40,976 nucleotides of DNA from JBFXDI01 sp050181295 (GTDB taxonomy: Bacteria; Pseudomonadota; Alphaproteobacteria; Rhizobiales; Aestuariivirgaceae): assembly GCA_050181295.1 (NCBI GenBank), contig JBFXDI010000021.1, positions 1 through 40,976 of the forward strand, in the 5' to 3' direction. The position numbers and the translations under genes were made by a program. The notes beneath the pieces are model-generated. The model was not told the DNA's origin, ran no database searches, and worked only from the letters and a program-made list of their open reading frames with translations. Shown in pieces: positions 24,644 through 33,473 of this stretch. Within the stretch, counting starts at the first letter, position 1. Every line of letters starts with the position of its first letter.

Positions 24644-24841
24644 TCAGCCTCCCTGCATGGGCGCCACGACCTCCAGCCGGTCGCCCTCCAAAAGCATCGT
24701 CGTGGGCCTCAGGCTCGCGGGCACGAACGCGCCGTTGACGGCGGCCGCCACGCGCGCGCTGCCATAGCCGAGCTCCTCCAGCAGCGCCGTGACGTTCGTG
24801 CCGCTCACCTCACGCGGTTGCCCGTTCAAGACGATTTTCAT
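24644..24841 (-). CDS. thiS: Sulfur carrier protein ThiS
   Basis: A 65-residue ubiquitin-fold protein that ends in the required Gly-Gly (APMQGG), the site of adenylation and thiocarboxylation. MKIVLNGQPREV and the GDRLEVVAPM segment are characteristic. The ATG at 24841 lies inside thiO, whose last 32 bases it overlaps; GGAG lies a few bases upstream. It sits between thiO and thiG, as in many alphaproteobacterial thiCOSGE operons. Confidence 0.93.
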   Translation of the reverse strand: MKIVLNGQPREVSGTNVTALLEELGYGSARVAAAVNGAFVPASLRPTTMLLEGDRLEVVAPMQGG

Positions 24842-25814
24842 GTGCGTTCTCCGTTTCGAGCAGCTCCGCCACCATGGCCACGAGCCGACGCGCCATGGCG
24901 GGCGCCAGCAGGAAGCCGTGGCGGTAAAGACCGTTGACGTGGATGGTGCCGCCCTTCCGCAGGATGCGCGGCAGGTTGTCCGGAAAGGCGGGGCGGAGAT
25001 TGCTGCCGGTCTCCAGGATCTCGGCCTCCGCGAAGGCTGGATGGAGCGTGTAAGCGGTGCCGAGGAGCTCCATCGCGCCCCTGAGCGTGATCGGTCCCCG
25101 CCCCTCGGACTCGACCTGCGTCGCGCCGACCATGTGGACGCCATTGCCCCGCGGCACGACATAGACCGGATGGCGGGGGTGCAGCAGCCGTACCGGCCGC
25201 GTGAGGGAAATCTCTGAGGAGCGCAGCACCAGCATCTCACCCCTGATGCCCCTCAGCTCCGGAAGGGCCTCGCGGGCGCCTAGTCCTCGGGCGTCGATGA
25301 CCAGTCGACCGTCCGTGTCGTGTTGCTCGAGCGGCGTGGCATATCGGATCGGCACGCCGAGCCCGGCAAGCCGTTCGGCCAGCGCAGCGAGCGCGACGCG
25401 CGGGTCGAGATGCGCCTCCTCCGGAAAGAAAAGGGCTCGCTCGAAGCGGTCAAGGTCGGGCTCGAGCGCCGCGACGCCGTTCCCGTCCAGCCATTGGTGG
25501 CGTTCCGTCCGGCGGGCGAAGCGGGACAGCTCAGCCGCATCCCGTCTCGCCGCCACCACCAGCGTCCCGCGCCTCACGACGCCCGGCACGCGCTCCGCCC
25601 ACCAGCTAGCGGCCTCCTGCCCGAGCCGCACGACCTCGGGCTCCGCCGACTCGCCCTCGCAGAACGGCGCCAGCATGCCGCCCGCATGCCACGCGCAGGC
25701 ATGGGGGCCGGGCCGCGGCCCCTTCTCGACCACTTCCACCTCGATGCCCCGCTCGGCGAGCGCCAGGGCGGCGGAAAGCCCCATGACGCCCGCGCCCGCA
25801 ACCACGACCTTCAC
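24810..25814 (-). CDS. thiO: Glycine oxidase ThiO
   Basis: A 334-residue DAO-family flavoprotein that oxidises glycine to dehydroglycine for thiazole synthesis, an oxygen-dependent alternative to ThiH. The FAD motif GAGVMGLSAALALAERG is at residues 7-23, followed by WHAGGMLAPFCEGE, typical of ThiO. GTG at 25814 is five bases after the thiC stop, with GGAG ahead. The frame continues upstream inside thiC but without support. Its 3' end overlaps thiS by 32 bases, an unusually long overlap for two unrelated frames. Confidence 0.9.
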   Translation of the reverse strand: MKVVVAGAGVMGLSAALALAERGIEVEVVEKGPRPGPHACAWHAGGMLAPFCEGESAEPEVVRLGQEAASWWAERVPGVVRRGTLVVAARRDAAELSRFARRTERHQWLDGNGVAALEPDLDRFERALFFPEEAHLDPRVALAALAERLAGLGVPIRYATPLEQHDTDGRLVIDARGLGAREALPELRGIRGEMLVLRSSEISLTRPVRLLHPRHPVYVVPRGNGVHMVGATQVESEGRGPITLRGAMELLGTAYTLHPAFAEAEILETGSNLRPAFPDNLPRILRKGGTIHVNGLYRHGFLLAPAMARRLVAMVAELLETENAHENRLERATA

Positions 25815-25819
25815 GACCG

Positions 25820-27634
<1,815 letters not shown>

Positions 27635-27637
27635 GTG

Positions 27638-27685
27638 GCTCTCCCTACCGGTTGGCGGGATCCAGCCGAACGTTGGAGGAAGAGC
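27638..27685 (-). promoter_or_regulatory. Shine-Dalgarno-sequestering hairpin of thiC
   Basis: On the minus strand GCTCTTCC (27685-27678) can pair over all eight positions (one G-U) with GGGAGAGC (27645-27638), which holds the thiC ribosome binding site; the loop is 32 bases. It lies between the TPP aptamer and the start codon, so the riboswitch probably acts on translation. No U-tract terminator was seen in the leader. Confidence 0.5.
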
Positions 27686-27717
27686 TTTCGGGGAAAAAGC
27701 GGAATGACCCGCGACCC

Positions 27718-27830
27718 GTTCGCCATCCCTACGCCAGTGCTAGCTGGATCAGGTTCGAAGGGTCGCCGCGCCTGCGGGAGGAAGATCCCTGTAGCGGCCT
27801 CTCAGCTCCTTGCCGGAGCTCCCCTGGCAA
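27718..27830 (-). ncRNA. TPP riboswitch (THI element)
   Basis: Read on the minus strand, it has the THI-box cores: GCCAGGGGAGC near the 5' end, GCTGAGAGG, ACCCTTCGAACCTGAT, and CACTGGCGTAGGGA near the 3' end. A closing P1 stem is formed by GTTGCCA (27830-27824) and TGGCGAAC (27725-27718) with one bulge. The 5' edge agrees with the start of transcription predicted from the promoter at 27839-27867. Binding of thiamine diphosphate should lower thiCOSGEFD expression. Confidence 0.95.
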
Positions 27831-27838
27831 CGTGCGGG

Positions 27839-27867
27839 AGTTAAATCCCCATCGAGCGCGATGTCAA
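27839..27867 (-). promoter_or_regulatory. Promoter of the thi operon
   Basis: On the minus strand TTGACA (27867-27862), a 17-base spacer and TTAACT (27844-27839). Transcription would start near 27832, right at the beginning of the TPP aptamer. The -35 is perfect and the -10 is moderate. Confidence 0.55.
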
Positions 27868-27914
27868 CGCAAAGTCGCCCGTGAAATGTGAAAGCTAAGA
27901 AAAAGCCCCAGTCA

Positions 27915-27943
27915 TTTTCACTTTCCGTCACAGGGCCTATACT
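27915..27943 (+). promoter_or_regulatory. Promoter of the nitrile hydratase operon
   Basis: TTTTCA (27915-27920), a 17-base spacer and TATACT (27938-27943), about 50 bases ahead of the small membrane ORF. It is divergent from the thi promoter, whose -35 lies 48 bases away. The rest of the 27635-27993 gap is accounted for by the thi leader; nothing else was seen in it. Confidence 0.45.
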
Positions 27944-27993
27944 CGGAGCTGTTAGTCGTGCCCGCGCAGCATTGAAGGCGGGAGTGCGGATTC

Positions 27994-28146
27994 TTGAACA
28001 CAGTCAGTCGGCTTCGCGTTTCGAGCAAGGACGACATCGTCGCGCGCCGACGCACGCGCAAACCGCTGGTGCAGGTGGGTATGATCGGTTTCGTGTTTGG
28101 GTTTTGCGCGCTGGGCATCCTCATCTTCGTCTATCTGTTCGGCTAG
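27994..28146 (+). CDS. Small single-span membrane protein upstream of nitrile hydratase
   Basis: A 50-residue ORF starting at TTG (27994) behind GGGAG. The N-terminal half is strongly basic and hydrophilic (RLRVSSKDDIVARRRTRK), followed by one hydrophobic span (about residues 30-49, GMIGFVFGFCALGILIFVY) that ends at the stop. The shape suggests a tail-anchored or type II inner-membrane peptide with its N-terminus in the cytoplasm. It stops eight bases before the nitrile hydratase alpha start, so it is probably cotranscribed. I recognise no family. A role in cobalt or nitrile uptake, or none related to the enzyme, are both open. Confidence 0.55.
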   Translation: MNTVSRLRVSSKDDIVARRRTRKPLVQVGMIGFVFGFCALGILIFVYLFG

Positions 28147-28154
28147 AGCAGTCG

Positions 28155-28781
28155 ATGCAGGACCACGACCACCAGCACAATCAGGGGTCCGAGCTTGGGC
28201 CCATGGAGCTGCGCGTCAAGGCGCTCGAGTCGTTGCTGGTTGAGAAAGGCTATGTGGACCCTGCGGCGCTCGATCTCCTGATCGAGACCTACGAGACGAA
28301 AGTCGGTCCCCGCAACGGCGCGCAGGTGGTGGCGAAGGCCTGGAGCGACTCCGCCTTCCGCGAGCGGCTCCTCTCCGATGCGACCGACGCCATTGCCTCC
28401 ATGGGCTTCATCGGCCGGCAGGGCGAGCACATGGTGGCGCTCGAGAACACGCCCAAGATCCACAACATGGTCGTCTGCACGCTCTGCTCCTGCTATCCGT
28501 GGCCGGTGCTGGGTCTGCCTCCCGTCTGGTACAAGTCGGCGCCCTACCGGTCGCGCGCCGTCATCGATCCGCGCGGCGTCCTGCAGGAGTTCGGCGTCGT
28601 GCTGCCGCAGGACGTGGATGTGCGCGTCTGGGACTCCACGGCCGAGGTCCGCTATCTCGTCGTGCCCATGCGGCCGGAAGGCACGGAGGGCTGGTCCGAG
28701 GAGAAGCTTGCCCGCCTCGTCACCCGCGACTCCATGATCGGCACGAACCTCGCGCTTCCCGCCTCCGGGTCGCGGCCATGA
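28155..28781 (+). CDS. nthA: Nitrile hydratase alpha subunit, cobalt type
   Basis: A 208-residue subunit holding the metal site of nitrile hydratase, which hydrates nitriles to amides in the cytoplasm. The claw motif VCTLCSC gives ligands C108, C111, C113 and S112; the Thr at 109 is typical of the cobalt form (Ser in the iron form). In active enzyme two of these cysteines are oxidised. PWPVLGLPPVWYKS and DPRGVLQEFGV follow as in the family. The frame is open back to 27888, but ATG at 28155 gives the normal length and N-terminus. It overlaps the beta gene by 4 bases. Confidence 0.95.
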   Translation: MQDHDHQHNQGSELGPMELRVKALESLLVEKGYVDPAALDLLIETYETKVGPRNGAQVVAKAWSDSAFRERLLSDATDAIASMGFIGRQGEHMVALENTPKIHNMVVCTLCSCYPWPVLGLPPVWYKSAPYRSRAVIDPRGVLQEFGVVLPQDVDVRVWDSTAEVRYLVVPMRPEGTEGWSEEKLARLVTRDSMIGTNLALPASGSRP

Positions 28782-29437
28782 ACGGCGCGCAGGATCTCGG
28801 CGGCATGATGGGCTTCGGTCCGATCGCGTCCGAAGCCGACGAACCTTGGTTCCATGCCGAATGGGAGCGGCGGGTGTTCGCGCTCACGCTCGCCATGGGC
28901 GCGACCGGCGCCTGGAATCTCGACCAGTCGCGGCATGCCCGCGAAAGCCTCGATCCGGCGCGCTATCTGGCGTCGTCCTACTACGAGATCTGGTTCGAGG
29001 GGCTTTGCCGCCTGATGCGAGAGCGCGGGCTTGTGACCGCGCGGGAGATCGAGGAAGGCAGCGCTGTCGACGGGCCGAAGCCCCTCAAGCGAAAGCTCGC
29101 GGCCGGCGACGTGGCGAAGGTGCTCAGCGCCGGCGGGCCGACATCGCGGCAAGCATCCGCGGCGGCACGCTTCGCGCCTGGCGATGCCGTCAGGGCGCGC
29201 AACATGCATCCCCTCGGCCATACGCGGCTGCCGCGCTACTTGCGCGGTCACGCTGGCAAGATCGTCGCCGTGCGCGGTGCGCATGTCTTTCCCGACTCAC
29301 ACGCCCAAGGCGACGGCGAGAATCCGCAATGGCTCTATACCGTGCGGTTCTCCGCCAGAACGATCTGGGGCGAAGGCCGCAATCCGAACGACAGCGTCCA
29401 TGCCGACCTCTTCGAGCCCTATCTCGACGCCGCCTGA
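28778..29437 (+). CDS. nthB: Nitrile hydratase beta subunit
   Basis: A 219-residue partner of the alpha subunit. The N-terminus MNGAQDLGGMMGFGPI is characteristic. R52 and R150 (in GHTRLPRYLRGH) are at the positions of the two arginines that hold the oxidised cysteines of alpha. The C-terminal SH3-like barrel includes YTVRFSARTIWGEG. ATG at 28778 overlaps the alpha stop. No amidase gene is next to it, so the amide product must be used by an enzyme outside the window. Confidence 0.95.
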   Translation: MNGAQDLGGMMGFGPIASEADEPWFHAEWERRVFALTLAMGATGAWNLDQSRHARESLDPARYLASSYYEIWFEGLCRLMRERGLVTAREIEEGSAVDGPKPLKRKLAAGDVAKVLSAGGPTSRQASAAARFAPGDAVRARNMHPLGHTRLPRYLRGHAGKIVAVRGAHVFPDSHAQGDGENPQWLYTVRFSARTIWGEGRNPNDSVHADLFEPYLDAA

Positions 29438-29768
29438 AGGGCCGCGGCTGGCGCTTCCAGGCGACGGGCAGGCTCCCATCTTTGCCGCGCCATGGGAGGC
29501 TCAAGTCTTCGCCCTCGTCGTGAGCCTGCACAGACAAGGCCTCTTCACCTGGCCGGAGTGGGCAGAAGCGCTCGGGCGCGAGATCGCTGCCGCCGGGCGG
29601 GCGGATACCGGAGAGCGCTACTACGAGCACTGGCTTTCGGCGTTCGAAAGGCTGCTCGCCGCCAAGAACATTGTGCCGGAAGACCAGCGCAAGGCTCGGG
29701 AAACGGCCTGGGACCGGGCCGCGCGGGCCACCCCGCACGGGCAGCCCGTCGTCCTGCCAAAGGACTGA
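29400..29768 (+). CDS. Nitrile hydratase accessory (activator) protein
   Basis: A 122-residue protein homologous to the beta-subunit N-terminal domain (FAAPWEAQVFALVVSLHRQGLFTWPEWAEALGREI), as in P14K-type activators that load cobalt and exchange the alpha subunit. The only in-frame start is ATG at 29400, 38 bases inside the beta gene. It has no clear Shine-Dalgarno, so it probably depends on translation of beta. YYEHWLSAFERLLAAKNIV matches the family. The order alpha, beta, activator is usual for cobalt enzymes. Confidence 0.85.
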   Translation: MPTSSSPISTPPEGPRLALPGDGQAPIFAAPWEAQVFALVVSLHRQGLFTWPEWAEALGREIAAAGRADTGERYYEHWLSAFERLLAAKNIVPEDQRKARETAWDRAARATPHGQPVVLPKD

Positions 29769-29792
29769 GGCCGTCCCCGGCGGTTTGTCCTT

Positions 29793-29820
29793 TTGCCTTC
29801 CGTGCCCGATGCTCTATGGT
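29793..29820 (+). promoter_or_regulatory. Possible promoter of the TPR/sulfotransferase pair
   Basis: TTGCCT (29793-29798), 16-base spacer, TATGGT (29815-29820), in the 81-base gap after the nitrile hydratase accessory gene. It is only a consensus match; read-through from the nitrile hydratase operon is equally possible. Confidence 0.3.
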
Positions 29821-29849
29821 CCGGCCGCATTTTCATGGAAAGCCATGCA

Positions 29850-30464
29850 ATGAACCAGACGACGACCGCTCCGGGACCGCTGGAACAGCGTCTCGGCGCG
29901 CTGCTGCAGGAGGCCATCATGGCGCTTCAGAGCGGCCAGCGCGCGCGTGCCGAGAAGGCCGCGAATGCGGCAGTGGCGCTCACGCCCGACAACGCGGATG
30001 CGCATGTCGTGCTGGCGACGGTCCTCCACAACACGGGCCGCCCGCGCGAGGCGGAGCATCACTATGTCGAGTGCCTGCGGCTTCGCCCCTACCACGTGCG
30101 GGCGCTCACCAACCTCGGGCTCCTGAAGCTCAATGCGGGGCAGGCGACCGAAGCCGTGGCGGCACTGGAGACGGCCGTCAAAGTCAGCCCGACCTCGACG
30201 GAATCGCAGCATCTTCTGGCGCGCGCCTACGGGCTTGGCGGCCAGGTGGAGAAATCGCTCGAGACCTTCGAGAGGCTGCTGAAGGATGCTTCGCATGACG
30301 TCGAGGTGCTGACGGGATATGCTCGCGCGCTCATCGCCGCCGGACGCGCGGAGGAGGCAGTGAAAATGCTGCGGCGGGCCGAGGCCATCGATCCCGATCA
30401 TCCGGGGATCGCTCCTCTCCTGGCGCAGGCGAGGACGCCGCAGCAGACGGACAAGAGCGCATGA
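29850..30464 (+). CDS. TPR-repeat protein
   Basis: A 204-residue protein made almost wholly of tetratricopeptide repeats, about five units between residues 15 and 190 (for example AEKAANAAVALTPDNADAHV and AVAALETAVKVSPTSTESQH). It has no signal peptide or membrane span, so it is probably a cytoplasmic scaffold. The ATG at 29850 is chosen because of GGAAAG before it; an in-frame ATG at 29835 is possible. It overlaps the sulfotransferase gene by 4 bases, so the two probably work together, perhaps presenting substrates. Confidence 0.75.
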   Translation: MNQTTTAPGPLEQRLGALLQEAIMALQSGQRARAEKAANAAVALTPDNADAHVVLATVLHNTGRPREAEHHYVECLRLRPYHVRALTNLGLLKLNAGQATEAVAALETAVKVSPTSTESQHLLARAYGLGGQVEKSLETFERLLKDASHDVEVLTGYARALIAAGRAEEAVKMLRRAEAIDPDHPGIAPLLAQARTPQQTDKSA

Positions 30465-31897
30465 GCGCGGGCACCGTCCTCGGCACAACCGGCTCCTTCG
30501 AGTCGGAGCGCAAAAGCCCTTTCCAATCGCGGATGGAGCTTCTCAAGAACCTGCGCGAATCGAAGCGATACACAGAAGCGCTGATGGTGATTGAAGGCCT
30601 GCTCGGCGAGCAGCCTGGCGACGCGGCGTTGCTGATGGAAAAGGCCAGCTTTCTTGCTGGCAGCGGTAAGCCCGCCGAGGCGCTCGATGTTCTCGACCAG
30701 GCAACGCAGCTTGCGCCCGACGTGCAGGGGCTCGATGCCCGGCGGGGTCTCTGGCTGATCCAGTGCGGCCGATCGGACGAAGCCGAAGCCGCGCTCCGGC
30801 GTTCGATCGAGGAAGGCCAGGAACTCAGCCGCTGCTACTACCGGCTCGGGCTGATATCGCGGCTGACGACCGAGGACCTGGAAAAGGTCCGCAGCCTGCT
30901 GGCCGACGACAAAATCACGGACGATGAGCGCATCACGCTCAATTTCGCATTGGGAGGCAAGTTCGACAGGAATGGGCAGTATGGAGAGGCTTTTGCGGCT
31001 TTCGCGGAAGCCAACCGCACGCGGGCCAAGCACCTGCGATGGGACCGCGCGCAGTTCATGGGGCTCATGGACGATCTGCGGAAAGTCGCCGAACCCGGCA
31101 CACTCAGGCCGGCTTCGGAAGGCCACCCAAGCCGGAAGCCTGTCTTCGTGACCGGGCTGCCCCGCTCAGGGACGACGCTTGTCGAGCAGATCCTCGCCTC
31201 GCATCCGGAGGTCTATGCCGGCGGCGAGCGGGATACGCTGACGATGCTCGCTGGCTCGTTGCGGGTCGGTAATGTGACCTATCCCGCCGTTGTCGCGCGC
31301 ATCCCCATGGGAGAGGGGAAGCGTCTCGGCATGCGCTACCTTTCCTCCTTTCCGCCGGAGGCGCTGGATTACACCTGCATCACGGACAAGCTTCCCGGCA
31401 ACATCCTGCACGGGCTGCTGATACGCCTCATGTTCCCCAAGGCGCCCATCATCCATTGCCGCCGCCATCCGATGGATATCTGCCTTTCGATGTATACGCA
31501 GCATTTCACGGAGGCGAGCGGGTATCTTCAGAGTCTGACCGCGCTCGCCGAGATGATCCGATCGTCGCTCGGGCTCATGAATCATCTGCAGGAAACCCTT
31601 CCCGCTCCGCCGCTCGAGATCTTCTATGAGAAGCTCATCCAGGATTTCGACGCGGAGGCGCGCCGGCTTGTCGCGCATGCAGGCCTGCCTTGGGACGATC
31701 GTTGCCTGAGCCCGCACAAGTCCGCGCGTCCGGTCCGCACCGCAAGCCTGATGCAGGTCCGCCAGGAGGTCTACGGAACCTCTGCCGGCCGCTGGCGCAA
31801 CTACGCGGCCGAACTCGAACCGGCGCGCGTCATTCTCGCCGATGCCATTGAGGCCTATGAGGCGCGCCTCGCAGAAAGAGGCGTTCCGGTCAGCTGA
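30461..31897 (+). CDS. TPR-sulfotransferase
   Basis: A 478-residue protein with TPR-like repeats in the first 200 residues and a PAPS-dependent sulfotransferase domain after that. The 5'-phosphosulfate loop is GLPRSGTTLVEQIL (232-245) and the 3'-phosphate segment is CRRHPMDICLSMY. This architecture is known from bacterial and TPST-like sulfotransferases acting on peptides, glycans or lipids; the acceptor is unknown. It overlaps the TPR gene upstream by 4 bases, and its stop overlaps that of the convergent methyltransferase gene by 8 bases (31890-31897). Confidence 0.85.
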   Translation: MSAGTVLGTTGSFESERKSPFQSRMELLKNLRESKRYTEALMVIEGLLGEQPGDAALLMEKASFLAGSGKPAEALDVLDQATQLAPDVQGLDARRGLWLIQCGRSDEAEAALRRSIEEGQELSRCYYRLGLISRLTTEDLEKVRSLLADDKITDDERITLNFALGGKFDRNGQYGEAFAAFAEANRTRAKHLRWDRAQFMGLMDDLRKVAEPGTLRPASEGHPSRKPVFVTGLPRSGTTLVEQILASHPEVYAGGERDTLTMLAGSLRVGNVTYPAVVARIPMGEGKRLGMRYLSSFPPEALDYTCITDKLPGNILHGLLIRLMFPKAPIIHCRRHPMDICLSMYTQHFTEASGYLQSLTALAEMIRSSLGLMNHLQETLPAPPLEIFYEKLIQDFDAEARRLVAHAGLPWDDRCLSPHKSARPVRTASLMQVRQEVYGTSAGRWRNYAAELEPARVILADAIEAYEARLAERGVPVS

Positions 31898-32597
31898 CCG
31901 ACTGACGGACGAGGAACGGATTCGGGCCGTCCTCGAAGCTGAACCAAGGGTGCGCCACCGTGAATTCGTCGGTGGCCGCCCGGCAGCCGCTGTAGGTGTG
32001 ATAGTCGTCAAGGATCAGGATGCCGCCCGCCGGCACGCGATCGGCCACGGCCTCCAGGCAGAACCTGCAGGGGTCGTACCAGTCGCAGTCGATATGGGCG
32101 AGGGCGATCTTCTGGATATTCAGGGCGGGCCAAGTGTCCTCGAAGAGCCCCTTGTGGAGTTGCACCCGGTCGCCGTCGACCGGGACGTCATGACGGCGGA
32201 AGCTCGCCTCCACTTCCGCGAAGAGGTTCTCGCGGTAGCCGTAGTAAGTGTCGCCTCCCAGCCCCGTTGATCTGCCCGCCGCGATGACGTCGTAGCGCTG
32301 CGTCGATTCCGGACCATCCTTCGGAGGGGTGGGAGGCGGGATCAGGCCAAAGACATCCAATCCGTGGAACCTGCGCCGGCTCCCCGCGCGTCGCGCCAGA
32401 AGGATGCCGGAGCCGCCCAGCGCCACGCCGAACTCCACGAAGTCTCCCGTCACACCCGCGGCATCGACGCGTCTCACCGCATCCTCGATGCGACGGATCT
32501 TGCCCGCGCCCAGATAGGTGAGCCTGTCGTTCACGATGGCGCGTGCATCCGGCGCGAGGGTCGCAAGTGCGATACGACGCCAGATCCGCCTCAGCAT
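31890..32597 (-). CDS. TylF/MycF family O-methyltransferase
   Basis: A 235-residue SAM-dependent methyltransferase. DFVEFGVALGGSGILLA is the SAM site, and HIDCDWYDPC with ILILDDYHTYSG carry the acidic residues that bind magnesium in the TylF group, which methylates sugar hydroxyls in macrolides. In non-producers such proteins are thought to modify surface sugars. The ATG at 32597 gives the usual N-terminus MLRRIWRRIAL; the frame is open further but only as shadow of ccdA. It lies 8 bases after ccdA and faces the sulfotransferase gene. Confidence 0.8.
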   Translation of the reverse strand: MLRRIWRRIALATLAPDARAIVNDRLTYLGAGKIRRIEDAVRRVDAAGVTGDFVEFGVALGGSGILLARRAGSRRRFHGLDVFGLIPPPTPPKDGPESTQRYDVIAAGRSTGLGGDTYYGYRENLFAEVEASFRRHDVPVDGDRVQLHKGLFEDTWPALNIQKIALAHIDCDWYDPCRFCLEAVADRVPAGGILILDDYHTYSGCRAATDEFTVAHPWFSFEDGPNPFLVRQSVS

Positions 32598-32605
32598 CGC
32601 TGCAG

Positions 32606-33334
32606 CTATCCAAGCCTGCCGAGCGCCGGAAAGGTTTCGAGCAGCCAGTAGGACATGGACTGGAGGCCGCCCGTCAGGAACAGGACGCCGGTGAGGATCA
32701 GAGCCACGCCCATGCCGCGCTCGACCAGCCCGAGATGCGCGCGGAATCGCTTGAGAAATCCAAGAAAGCGCTCGATGCCGAAGGACGCGGCGAGGAACGG
32801 GACGGCAAGTCCGGCCGAGTAGACGGCGAGCAGGAAGGCTCCGCTCGTGACGCTTTCCTCGGTTGCGGCAAGCGACAGGATGACGGCGAGCACGGGGCCG
32901 ATGCAGGGCGTCCATCCGAATGCGAAGGCGAGCCCGATGACATAGGCGCCGAGGAGGCCCGCGGGTCGCGAGGCATGAGCATAGCGGGTGTCCCGGTTGA
33001 GGAGCGCGAAGCGGAACACGCCGAGGAAGTGCAGGCCCATGAGGATGATCACCACGCCTGCGATGGTCGACAGCGTCGTCAGGTGGTCGCGCAGGAGCTG
33101 GCCGAGCACCGATGCCGTGGCACCAAGGATGACGAAGACGGTCGAGAAGCCGAGCACGAAGGCGATCGCCGGTCCCGCGACGGAGGCGACGGGACGCGCG
33201 TTCTCGCGCGCCGTCAGGTCCTCGAGCGAGGCGCCGGCGAGGAAGCAGAGATAGGGCGGAACCAGCGGCAGCACGCAGGGCGACAGGAAGCTCACGAGCC
33301 CTGCGAGGAATGCGGCGCTGAGGGAAACCGTCAT
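32606..33334 (-). CDS. ccdA: CcdA/DsbD-type thiol-disulfide electron transporter
   Basis: A 242-residue membrane protein with six predicted spans. The two redox cysteines are in FLSPCVLPLVPPYL (about residue 20) and GWTPCIGPVLA (about 143). It carries electrons from thioredoxin across the inner membrane for cytochrome c maturation or periplasmic thiol repair. It has only the central DsbD domain and no thioredoxin partner next to it. ATG at 33334 with GAGGA. Confidence 0.9.
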   Translation of the reverse strand: MTVSLSAAFLAGLVSFLSPCVLPLVPPYLCFLAGASLEDLTARENARPVASVAGPAIAFVLGFSTVFVILGATASVLGQLLRDHLTTLSTIAGVVIILMGLHFLGVFRFALLNRDTRYAHASRPAGLLGAYVIGLAFAFGWTPCIGPVLAVILSLAATEESVTSGAFLLAVYSAGLAVPFLAASFGIERFLGFLKRFRAHLGLVERGMGVALILTGVLFLTGGLQSMSYWLLETFPALGRLG

Positions 33335-33473
33335 GGCATCCTCATGCCCCGGCGCGAAGCGGTCCGCAATGCGGCACGTTTCAACTTCGCGTCATGCGAA
33401 CATCCCGTGGACCGGGCGCCGGCCAGGCCTTAGCCTCCTTGGCCGGCAGAAGAGCGGGACCGGATCACAAACG

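Noticed and set aside
27750..27770. GGTTCGAAGGG, resembling a tRNA T-loop
   Set aside because: It belongs to the conserved THI-box core of the TPP riboswitch; no cloverleaf can be drawn around it.
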